In this document: positions 52,672-60,339 of the stretch, piece by piece
Position numbering within the stretch: position 1 is the first letter of the stretch
How the letters are laid out: each line of letters begins with the position of its first letter
Assembly (NCBI RefSeq): GCF_009707955.1
Contig: NZ_WMDQ01000007.1
Coordinates: 248,001-312,000 of the forward strand
Direction of reading: 5' to 3'
From: Flavobacterium sp. LC2016-13
GTDB lineage: Bacteria > Bacteroidota > Bacteroidia > Flavobacteriales > Flavobacteriaceae
Length of the DNA: 64,000 nt
Translations under genes and position numbers: made by a program
The notes under the pieces: generated by a model
The model's input: only the letters and a program-made list of their open reading frames with translations
The model's database searches: none
What the model was told of the DNA's origin: nothing

Positions 52672-52851
52672 GTGGAAGATTTTAGGTTATAGCCAAAACG
52701 TGACTCATTTCTTCTTCGTTGAAATGACACAAACATTAATATTTGGTTTTCTTTAACTAAAATGTCATTTTTGAACAACTCTAAACAGTAGTAAATCAAC
52801 GACTTTTGAAAATAAACATCAAAACACTTGACAACGCCTATCTCACAATCG

Positions 52852-52859
52852 TATATTTG
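52852..52859 (+). promoter_or_regulatory. -7 promoter box of queA
   Basis: TATATTTG fits TAnnTTTG exactly; a TTG lies 21 bases upstream of it (52828-52830), the usual Bacteroidota spacing. Confidence 0.65.
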
Positions 52860-52922
52860 CACACGATTTATAATTTTAGATATAAAATCTAAGATCTACA
52901 CTTTAAAATCAACAATTCAAAT

Positions 52923-53972
52923 ATGAAATTATCACATTTTCAATTTAATTTACCAAAAGAACTTTTAGCAGAATTTCCGGCAGAAAACAGAGATGAGTCT
53001 CGTTTAATGGTAATTGACCGTGCAAAACAAACTATCGAACATAAAATGTTTAAAGATGTTATCAATTATTTTGATGACGGAGACGTTTTAATTCTTAACA
53101 ATACAAAAGTTTTTCCTGCACGTTTGTACGGGAACAAAGAAAAAACAGGAGCAAGAATTGAAGTTTTCTTATTAAGAGAATTAAACTCAGAGCAACGTCT
53201 TTGGGACGTTTTAGTTGATCCGGCTAGAAAAATCCGTATTGGTAACAAACTTTATTTCGGCGATGACGATTCGTTAGTTGCTGAGGTAATCGACAATACG
53301 ACTTCTCGTGGTAGAACTTTACGTTTTTTATATGACGGTTCTTACGAAGAATTCAGAAATAAATTAACAGAACTTGGAGAAACTCCAATTCCTAAATACA
53401 TCAACAGAGAAGTAACTGCTGAAGATGCTGAAAGATACCAGACTATTTACGCAAAAGAAGAAGGAGCTGTTGCTGCACCAACTGCAGGTTTACACTTCTC
53501 GAAACACCTTTTGAAAAAATTAGAAATCAAAGGAATAAACTTTGCAGAAGTTACACTTCACGTTGGTTTAGGAACTTTTAATCCAGTTGAGGTTGAAGAT
53601 TTATCGAAACACAAAATGGATTCTGAGGAATTGATTATCAAACAAGAGGCTTGCGATATCGTAAATAATGCTAAAGCAAATAAAAAACGTATTTGCGCGG
53701 TTGGAACAACTTCAATGCGTGCTATCGAAAGTTCAGTTTCATCTCAAAATACTTTAAATCCTTACGAAGGCTGGACAAATAAATTTATTTTTCCTCCTCA
53801 CGATTTTAGTATTGCAAACTGTATGATTACAAATTTCCACACACCAAAATCAACATTATTAATGATGATTTCTGCTTTCTGTGGACATGATTTAATGAAA
53901 AGAGCTTACGAAGAAGCAATCAAAGAAGAATACAAATTCTATTCTTACGGAGATGCAATGTTAATTATCTAA
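52923..53972 (+). CDS. queA: S-adenosylmethionine:tRNA ribosyltransferase-isomerase
   Basis: A 349-residue enzyme that adds the cyclopentene moiety to preQ1 in tRNA, on the way to queuosine. Family motifs are FQFNLPKELLAEFPAENRDE with SRLMVIDR, VLILNNTKVFPARLYG, AVAAPTAGLHFSKHLL, VTLHVGLGTFNPV and NCMITNFHTPKSTLLMMISA. Full length. Single-gene transcript with its own promoter and terminator. No other queuosine gene is in the window. Confidence 0.95.
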   Translation: MKLSHFQFNLPKELLAEFPAENRDESRLMVIDRAKQTIEHKMFKDVINYFDDGDVLILNNTKVFPARLYGNKEKTGARIEVFLLRELNSEQRLWDVLVDPARKIRIGNKLYFGDDDSLVAEVIDNTTSRGRTLRFLYDGSYEEFRNKLTELGETPIPKYINREVTAEDAERYQTIYAKEEGAVAAPTAGLHFSKHLLKKLEIKGINFAEVTLHVGLGTFNPVEVEDLSKHKMDSEELIIKQEACDIVNNAKANKKRICAVGTTSMRAIESSVSSQNTLNPYEGWTNKFIFPPHDFSIANCMITNFHTPKSTLLMMISAFCGHDLMKRAYEEAIKEEYKFYSYGDAMLII

Positions 53973-53994
53973 TTAGATATTTAAAATAAATATA

Positions 53995-54022
53995 AAACCT
54001 GTCAGTAATGATGGGTTTTTTT
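53995..54022 (+). terminator. Terminator of queA
   Basis: A 10-bp stem AAACCTGTCA (53995-54004) with TGATGGGTTT (54009-54018), two wobble pairs, loop GTAA, then T residues. Confidence 0.75.
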
Positions 54023-54311
54023 ATTTAAAATTGGTTTCAAGTTTCAGGTTTCAAGTTTGACATTAGTTGCGAAATTTAAACGCAAAGTTCACTAAAGTTT
54101 TTTGCTCAGTTTGTTTTTTTTCAAATGCAAAAGCACGCAAAGCCTTGCGAACTTAGTGTTTGTAAACGTTAACCGGGATAAAAATCCTTGCGAACTTTGC
54201 GGTTAAAATGCACAATGCGTATCAACTTGAAACTTGAAATCTGAAACTTGAAACAAAAGAACCTGAAACAAAAAAACATTTTCCTTATTTTTACGCTTCA
54301 AAACAAAAAAA
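54023..54311. repeat. Repeat cluster between queA and kynU
   Basis: The gap from 53973 to 54311 contains, after the terminator, outer arms (GGTTTCAAGTTTCAGG region 54033-54060 and its near complement 54222-54254) enclosing a CGCAAAG-type element (ACGCAAAGTTCACTAAAG near 54080, CTTGCGAACTTTGCGGTTAA near 54187). Tandem CTGAAACTTGAAAC units lie at the right. No gene. Confidence 0.65.
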
Positions 54312-55589
54312 ATGACTTTTCAAAATACACGCGAATTCGCGAAACAACTTGACTCACAAGATGCTTTAAATCACTATCAAGATCAATTTATATTTCCTAA
54401 AGTTAATGACAAACGCGTAATTTACTTTACAGGAAACTCCTTAGGATTACAGCCAAAACGTACCAAAGCGTATATTGATGAAGTAATGAACGACTGGGCA
54501 AACCTTGCCGTTGAAGGTCATTTTTATGCCGAAAAACCTTGGTGGGATTATCAGGAACGATTTGCAGAACCGCTGAGTAAAATTGTTGGTGCATTACCTT
54601 CAGAAGTTACGGTGATGAATACTTTAACCGTGAATCTTCATTTATTGATGGTTTCATTTTATCAGCCAAAAGACAAACGTTATAAAATTATCTGCGAAGA
54701 AAAAGCATTTCCTTCAGATCAATATATGTTTCAAAGTCAGGTTCATTTTCATGGATATAAACCAGAAGATGCCATTGTAGAAATTAAACGAAGAGAAGGC
54801 GAACATAATATTCGCCTTGAAGATGTTTTGGCAAAAATCGAAGAAGTTGGCGATGAATTGGCTTTAGTTTTAATTGGTGGAGTAAATTATTATACCGGAC
54901 AAGTTTTCGATATTAAAACAATAACTGCCGCAGGACAAAAAGCAGGAGCAAAAGTGGGATGGGATTTGGCACACGCTGCCGGAAACATTAAATTAGAACT
55001 TCACGATTGGAATGTAGATTTCGCCGCTTGGTGTAGTTATAAATATATGAATTCAGGACCAGGAAATGCTTCCGGTTGTTTTGTTCATGAAAGACATCAC
55101 AATAATCCTGATTTGCCAAGATTTGCTGGTTGGTGGGGACATAATAAAGAGCGCCGTTTTAAAATGGAACCCAACTTCGATCCCGTTCACGGTGCAGATG
55201 GCTGGCAAATTAGCAATCTACCTGTACTTTCATTAGCGCCTTATTTAGCTTCGGTAGAAATGTTTGCTGAGGTTGGGATGGATGCTTTAATAAAAAAGAG
55301 AGATCACATTACTTCATACTTAGAATTCATTTTGCATGAAATCGATAAAGAAGTCGATGGAACTTTTGAAGTAATTACGCCATCAAATCCAGCTGAAAGA
55401 GCTTCTCAATTATCTGTTTTTTTGCATGGAGAAGGCAGAAGTCTTTTTGATTATTTAATGAAAAACGGTGTTATTACAGATTGGCGTGAACCAAATGTAA
55501 TTCGTTTAGCACCAGTCCCGTTATATTGTTCTTATGAAGATATGTTTGACTTTGGACAAATCCTTAAAAAAGGAATTTTGGGGAAGTAA
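54312..55589 (+). CDS. kynU: Kynureninase
   Basis: A 425-residue PLP enzyme cleaving kynurenine to anthranilate and alanine (or 3-hydroxykynurenine to 3-hydroxyanthranilate) in tryptophan breakdown. The PLP lysine is K244 in WCSYKYMNSGPGN. Other signatures are YFTGNSLGLQPKRTKAYIDE, HFYAEKPWWDYQERFAEPL, VGWDLAHAAGNIKLELHDW and FAGWWGHN. Full length. No tryptophan dioxygenase or kynurenine monooxygenase gene is adjacent. Confidence 0.95.
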   Translation: MTFQNTREFAKQLDSQDALNHYQDQFIFPKVNDKRVIYFTGNSLGLQPKRTKAYIDEVMNDWANLAVEGHFYAEKPWWDYQERFAEPLSKIVGALPSEVTVMNTLTVNLHLLMVSFYQPKDKRYKIICEEKAFPSDQYMFQSQVHFHGYKPEDAIVEIKRREGEHNIRLEDVLAKIEEVGDELALVLIGGVNYYTGQVFDIKTITAAGQKAGAKVGWDLAHAAGNIKLELHDWNVDFAAWCSYKYMNSGPGNASGCFVHERHHNNPDLPRFAGWWGHNKERRFKMEPNFDPVHGADGWQISNLPVLSLAPYLASVEMFAEVGMDALIKKRDHITSYLEFILHEIDKEVDGTFEVITPSNPAERASQLSVFLHGEGRSLFDYLMKNGVITDWREPNVIRLAPVPLYCSYEDMFDFGQILKKGILGK

Positions 55590-55596
55590 AAGCTTA

Positions 55597-55749
55597 TTAA
55601 TCTCGTAAAGTCGCAAAGTTTTGTTTCACGCAGATTTAAAATGATTTGAGCAGATTTTTTTTAAATCATTTTAATCCTTTAATCTGTGGCTAAATAGAAC
55701 TTTGCGTCTCTGCGAGATTTTTATGTAGACAAAAAAATCTGCGTGAAAA
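55597..55749. repeat. CGCAAAG-type multi-hairpin repeat after kynU
   Basis: Three nested inverted repeats: ATCTCGTAAAGTCGCAAAGTT-like ends pairing with ACTTTGCGTCTCTGCGAGAT, TTTCACGCAGATTT pairing perfectly with AAATCTGCGTGAAA, and AAATGATTT with AAATCATTT. Related to 27021 and 54080. Confidence 0.65.
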
Positions 55750-55879
55750 ACAAACAATCCGTTTCGCGTCCCAAACACATTACAATCTTCAAATTCTATA
55801 ACCTTTCCAGTGAATCTTGTAACTTAAACAAAATCAATCTCCTTTACTTTGTAGTGTAATAATTTTAAAAACTACAATC

Positions 55880-56314
55880 ATGAAAGCCTTATATATGTTA
55901 TTCGCCGCTTTATTAATAGTTTCTTGCCAGAATCAAAATAAGGAAGATCTAAATAAAGCCAAACAAGCCAGTATCGATTCAATGAAAGTTGAAATTAATA
56001 AACAAAGAGTTATTGATTCAATGAAAACTGAAATGGCCAATATGAAAGAAGAACAGCAAAAAGTTGAATCTCAAAAAGTAGTTGTTGTGCATCAGCAAGC
56101 TAATGGAGCTGCAACTACAACCACAACAACCAAAAAGAAAGGGTGGAGTGCAACTGCTAAAGGTGCTGTAATTGGTGCCGGAGTTGGAGCTGCGACCGGA
56201 GCAATTGTAAGTAAGAAAAAAGGTGAAGGTGCTATTATTGGTGGTTTAGCAGGTGCTGCTTTAGGAACTGGAACAGGTGCTGTTATTGACAGCAAAAATA
56301 AGAGAAATGAATAG
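55880..56314 (+). CDS. Glycine-zipper lipoprotein
   Basis: A 144-residue lipoprotein. The lipobox LIVSC puts the cysteine at residue 16. A charged coiled-coil-like part (SIDSMKVEINKQRVIDSMKT) and a Thr-rich linker precede a glycine zipper (KGAVIGAGVGAATGAIVSKK, then GAIIGGLAGAALGTGTGAVI). Such zippers insert in or pack against membranes. It resembles YMGG-like proteins; function unknown. It ends before a strong bidirectional terminator. Confidence 0.8.
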   Translation: MKALYMLFAALLIVSCQNQNKEDLNKAKQASIDSMKVEINKQRVIDSMKTEMANMKEEQQKVESQKVVVVHQQANGAATTTTTTKKKGWSATAKGAVIGAGVGAATGAIVSKKKGEGAIIGGLAGAALGTGTGAVIDSKNKRNE

Positions 56315-56338
56315 ATTGTAAAATCTAAGAATATAAAG

Positions 56339-56372
56339 AACCCCGATTTATACAAATCGGGGTTTTGTTTTT
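56339..56372. terminator. Bidirectional terminator
   Basis: A perfect 11-bp stem AACCCCGATTT (56339-56349) with AAATCGGGGTT (56354-56364), loop ATAC, then T-rich sequence. It lies between convergent genes. Confidence 0.85.
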
Positions 56373-58182
56373 ATACTAATTCCTGAACTTGAATTTTTAT
56401 GGTTTCTAATTCTGATTTATAAAAATCGAAATCTTTCCTGATTTTTTCTTCATCAGTTTTAAAATATAAAGTTGACGATAATAAATTTTGATAATATTCG
56501 ATTCCGTCTAAAAGATTCGCTTTAAAACTATTCCATTTTTTAAGTTGGTTTGCTGTTATTTCACCAGAAATAGTTTCAATTTCATTTCTAAAATAATCAA
56601 CATACATTTTCAATTCTTTGACAAATAAATTAGGACGATTATTAGCTCTTAAAACAGACGTATTTCCGTAAATATGACCAACCATATCAGAAAGTGAAAC
56701 TTCTTGATCAAAATACGCCATATTTGGCCCAGGGCAAATAACAACGCCTTGCGCTTGTCCTTTTATTTTAATATCATTTTCTAGATACGATGCGTTTGCC
56801 AAACCTACACACAAACACGATTTCTCTGTAATTTTAGTTTTAGCATTCTCAAAAGCGGTAAGCGAAAGATTTCCTTTAATGGCATTGAGCTCTTCCAGTT
56901 TAATATCCTGATATTTTTTAGAAGCCGTACAAATTCCGTGAGTATCATATTCCTTACTTAAAGCCAGAAATTTTTTCGGACAAGAACTTCCTGCTTTGTT
57001 TTCCTGAATTCGTTTTTGCTTCAAAATTTCATTTGAAGTTCCTCTCAAAGTATTAAACGGAACTCCTAAAGGAGAAATATGACTTAAATATAAATCTTCT
57101 TCTTTTGCGTTGATCAATAAATTTCTAGTTGTGCGGTTGACAGAAGTTGCTTCGGGAACCAGTAAAAACGGAGAACCCCAACCAACAGAATCAACTTTGT
57201 ATTCGTCTAATAAAAATTCGTGTTCTTCAGAAGTTCCTACACCGCCCTGAACCGTTATTTTTACTTCTAAAGGCTGATTAGGAAAAGCAAGATTTTTTTG
57301 CTGCAAAACTTTGACCATCAAATCGTGTGAAGATTGAAGTAATTGGTCTTTTTTCTGTTTAAATTCTTCTAAAATAGTTCCAAGCAAAAGTCCGTCAGTA
57401 GCAAAGGCGTGTCCGCCGCAATTTAAGCCAGATTCAATTCGGTATTCAGAAACCCAAAGCCCTTTTTTAGCCAGGAAATTTCCCTGAATCATGGCAGATC
57501 TAAAATCACTAACTTTTAAAATGATTTTCTTTTTAAGTTGATTTTTTTGATTTGGAAAGAAATCCGGAAAGTTTTCAAAATAGCTGTAAAGTCTCGGATT
57601 CATTCCTGCAGAAAGTACAACCGAAGATTCAAGATTACTATTAGCAAAACCTCTTAAAGCCGCGTGAGCATCATTAAATTCAATTGGAAGCTGTTCGTTT
57701 TTAACGAAATTATCTTTATCCAGTTTCGTCATAATATTCACGTCGATTTCTCCGGCTGAAAGATGCGACTCGATATAACTTTGAATGTTTTCTTTAAAAG
57801 AAATACCGTCTTCCAGTAAGTTTTGAAAGCCTTTTTTGATATCAGACGTATTGGGTAATATCGCAATAAAATTTTCTAAAGCTGTTTTGCTTTCTGCCAA
57901 TTCAGTTTTAAAACTTTCGAATTTTTGCTTTACAATTTTATCGACTAAATTGAGATAAGATGTAATTCTTTCTGCGCGGTAATCCTGAAATTTTTGAGTG
58001 ATTTCTTCGTACGGAAAATTAAATTTAGTGCTGTAAAAATTACGCATCTTTTCGATTAATTCATCATCGGCTATTGAAATTACAGATGAAATGCCATACT
58101 GCGCCACTCGAATTGGGCTATCAATAGTGTAAGCGAGTCCCATTACCGGAATATGAAATGTGTGCAAAGGTATTTTTGCCAT
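56371..58182 (-). CDS. Nitronate-monooxygenase-like (NPD-fold) protein with Cys-rich insert
   Basis: A 603-residue soluble protein, unusually long for the family. It shows NPD-type TIM-barrel marks: IPVMGLAYTIDSPIRVAQYG at the N-terminus, SGLNCGGHAFATDGLLLGTI (like the AGGH motif) and ITVQGGVGTSEEHEFLLDEY with DSVGWGSPFLLVPEATSV (like the FMN phosphate loop and final helix). After that, five cysteines (SSCPKKF, HGICTAS, SCLCVGL, VICPGPN) may form an Fe-S or metal site. Helical additions at about 60-150 and at the C-terminus are family-atypical. Substrate unknown. It is convergent with the lipoprotein gene. Confidence 0.6.
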   Translation of the reverse strand: MAKIPLHTFHIPVMGLAYTIDSPIRVAQYGISSVISIADDELIEKMRNFYSTKFNFPYEEITQKFQDYRAERITSYLNLVDKIVKQKFESFKTELAESKTALENFIAILPNTSDIKKGFQNLLEDGISFKENIQSYIESHLSAGEIDVNIMTKLDKDNFVKNEQLPIEFNDAHAALRGFANSNLESSVVLSAGMNPRLYSYFENFPDFFPNQKNQLKKKIILKVSDFRSAMIQGNFLAKKGLWVSEYRIESGLNCGGHAFATDGLLLGTILEEFKQKKDQLLQSSHDLMVKVLQQKNLAFPNQPLEVKITVQGGVGTSEEHEFLLDEYKVDSVGWGSPFLLVPEATSVNRTTRNLLINAKEEDLYLSHISPLGVPFNTLRGTSNEILKQKRIQENKAGSSCPKKFLALSKEYDTHGICTASKKYQDIKLEELNAIKGNLSLTAFENAKTKITEKSCLCVGLANASYLENDIKIKGQAQGVVICPGPNMAYFDQEVSLSDMVGHIYGNTSVLRANNRPNLFVKELKMYVDYFRNEIETISGEITANQLKKWNSFKANLLDGIEYYQNLLSSTLYFKTDEEKIRKDFDFYKSELETIKIQVQELV

Positions 58183-58666
58183 TTGTTTTTAGATTAAAAT
58201 AAAAACAAATATTGGAAAAAGGATTTTTCTAAAACCTGATAATTGTCAGGTTTGGTCATGTTTGAAATCTACACTAAAAAATTTGCCACGAATTGCACGA
58301 ATCTACACGAATTCATTGATATCCTGTAGTGAAAAAATTTGTGCAAATTTGTGTAATTCGTGGCAAAAAAATTATCAAAATCTTCTTCAAAAATTCCAAT
58401 CTATTACGATTCATAAAAAAACATAGCCCACACTTTCAACCGTGGGAAACGTATTTTGGAAAACGTATTGTGAATATGCGTTGTGTTCCTGCGGTTGAAC
58501 CGCAGGCTATGTTGACAAAAAAACTTTATACCAAATCTTCTTCAAAGATTCCAATCTATTACGATTCATAAAAAAACATAGCCCACGGTTTCAACCGTGG
58601 GAAACGTATTTTGAATATGCGTTGTGTTCCTGCGGTTGAAACCGCAGGCTATGTCGACAAAATATT
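58183..58666. repeat. Repeat-rich gap between NPD-like and AsmA-like genes
   Basis: A gene-free 484-base stretch. It has a TTTGCCACGAATTGCACGAAT-type inverted repeat (58282-58366), then a tandem duplication of a structured element (next entry). The open frame across 58329-58571 is only the translation of repeats. Confidence 0.8.
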
Positions 58667-58690
58667 TTATATCAAAATCTTCTTCAAAGA
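58371..58690. repeat. Tandem duplication: structured ACATAGCC element plus gene 3' end
   Basis: ATCTTCTTCAAA recurs at 58380, 58535 and 58677 (155 and 142 bases apart). The third copy is the real 3' end of the AsmA-like gene. Each of the first two is followed by an element bounded by ACATAGCC and GGCTATGT (58421-58512 and 58576-58654) with two hairpins; copy 2 has perfect 9-bp stems, CCCACGGTT/AACCGTGGG and CCTGCGGTT/AACCGCAGG. Copy 1 is degraded and carries an extra 14 bases. Confidence 0.8.
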
Positions 58691-60223
58691 CTCTGCAATG
58701 CTTCTCCATAAAAAATTATAGAATGATTTTTCCTGAATTCTTTCGATTTCAACATCAGTGGTTTTGACTTTGTCTTTGGAGTCATTTTTGACTAATAAAT
58801 TAGCGATGGCAGATTTAAGTTTTGCTTCTTTTTCAGGATTTTTTTTCTTGTACAATTTTACTTTTAAATCGTCATAATCCAAAGACGCATTTCCTTTTGA
58901 AGTAGTATCATTTCCATAGAAATTAAAACGATATTTATGAAATGTACCTGTAAATGTAGCATTCATATAAGGTTTGCTGAATTGTCCCATAGCACTAACA
59001 TCAAAATTTGAAATTACACCCTGAATATGAAAACTGTCTTTTTTGTCCAAAACATTAAAACTCCAGTCAACATCTAATGGCGAGGTTTTCATAAAAATAC
59101 AATTCACTTTAATTTTAACATCATTGGTTTTTTTCAAACCAAAACCACTTCGCAGATTAGTAGCCTGCAAATTAAAATGATCAAAATTTAAAATTCCCGG
59201 ACCTTTCGCAAAATCAATTTCTTCCTCATAAACCAATTTTGATTTCAAAACCTGTAAAGTGTCAATTTGAAGCGGAAACTTAATATTTCTCAACAAATGG
59301 TTATATAGATACTTTTTGCTTAAATCGTCTTTTGGCATTTTTCCACGGTAAATATTCGCGTCAAAATGATTGATAACTAATGAAGGAGCATAAAAGAAAA
59401 ATTTATCATTTTTAAAACCCCATTTCATGGTATTAATAGTTGCAGAATCTAGTTTTAGCGTGTAAATATCTTTTTCCTTTTCAAGTTTCTGAACAAAAAC
59501 TTTTCGGGTATATGCGGGCAAAAGTGAAAATTTTTTGACTTTTAAAAAGTTGTTTTCAGTACTGATTTTTCCAATAGTCATATTATAAAACTGACTTGGC
59601 TTGTAAAATAAACTATCGCAAATCAAAACATATTTTTCATAATGCATCGGAATTTTTTCCTTTAAGGTTGCATCTGTAATCAAAATACCTTCAAGTTTCA
59701 GAATGATATTTTTGACATTAAAAATGGGTTTGTTGGTATCTAAAGAAACGACATCTACTTGTCCTCCATTTAGATAAATATTCGAAACAGCAATTATTTT
59801 TCGGAAAGGTGCTATGATTTCAGATTCAATACTTTTACTATTATTCAAAAGCTTTTCCCCTTTTTTGTAAAGAATAACTCTGGGTTTGTTTATAATAATG
59901 CTTTCGGCTTGAATAATGTCGTGAAAAACCAAATCCCAAATATTAAAATGTGTAATCGTAATCGATTCTATTTTAGAATAAAGACCATTCTTGCTGCTTT
60001 CAGGTTGATTTTTTGGATGTATCAATAAAGTTGTTGCATAAATATTTCGGGACAAAAGAGCTACTTCAATTTTTTCGTAATTGATGTCGTAAGCTGTTTT
60101 GTTTTTCTCGTGAATAATAATAGGTAATTGTTTTTTTATCCAATAATTGAGACCGAAATTGATTAAAATCACAAAAATGAAGACTGAAATTACACCGATT
60201 GCTATTTTTTTATAGATTGACAT
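58667..60223 (-). CDS. AsmA/DUF748-like envelope protein
   Basis: A 518-residue protein anchored by one N-terminal helix (IAIGVISVFIFVILINFGLN), the rest in the periplasm. The body is long beta-rich (VALLSRNIYATTLLIHPKNQ, ESITITHFNIWDLVFHDI, FDHFNLQATNLRSGFGLKK), with the look of AsmA-like/DUF748 lipid-transport bridge proteins. It would be shorter than TamB-type members. Function is inferred from fold only. Its 3' end (ESLKKILI) is echoed in the two downstream repeat copies, read as ESLKKIWY in the same frame. Confidence 0.65.
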   Translation of the reverse strand: MSIYKKIAIGVISVFIFVILINFGLNYWIKKQLPIIIHEKNKTAYDINYEKIEVALLSRNIYATTLLIHPKNQPESSKNGLYSKIESITITHFNIWDLVFHDIIQAESIIINKPRVILYKKGEKLLNNSKSIESEIIAPFRKIIAVSNIYLNGGQVDVVSLDTNKPIFNVKNIILKLEGILITDATLKEKIPMHYEKYVLICDSLFYKPSQFYNMTIGKISTENNFLKVKKFSLLPAYTRKVFVQKLEKEKDIYTLKLDSATINTMKWGFKNDKFFFYAPSLVINHFDANIYRGKMPKDDLSKKYLYNHLLRNIKFPLQIDTLQVLKSKLVYEEEIDFAKGPGILNFDHFNLQATNLRSGFGLKKTNDVKIKVNCIFMKTSPLDVDWSFNVLDKKDSFHIQGVISNFDVSAMGQFSKPYMNATFTGTFHKYRFNFYGNDTTSKGNASLDYDDLKVKLYKKKNPEKEAKLKSAIANLLVKNDSKDKVKTTDVEIERIQEKSFYNFLWRSIAESLKKILI

Positions 60224-60339
60224 TTATCGTATTGATTTTAAATACATAAATTTAGACTTTTAAAAGCACTAGTTTCTTATATGATTCTATCTTTAAGTTA
60301 CATCATTACTAAATTGTTTGTTGTTTTTATCTTTTGAAT

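Larger units (their letters stand above)
52586..52922. other. Gap between aroA and queA: half repeat, terminator, promoter
   Basis: A 337-base gap. It holds one arm of the ACCATATAAG repeat family (52592-52620), the aroA terminator (52644-52671), and the queA promoter (-33-like TTG at 52828, 21-base spacer, exact -7 box TATATTTG at 52852-52859). I see no gene. Confidence 0.65.

Noticed and set aside
58329..58571. 80-codon plus-strand open frame
   Set aside because: It runs across two repeat families and has no family resemblance or start signal.
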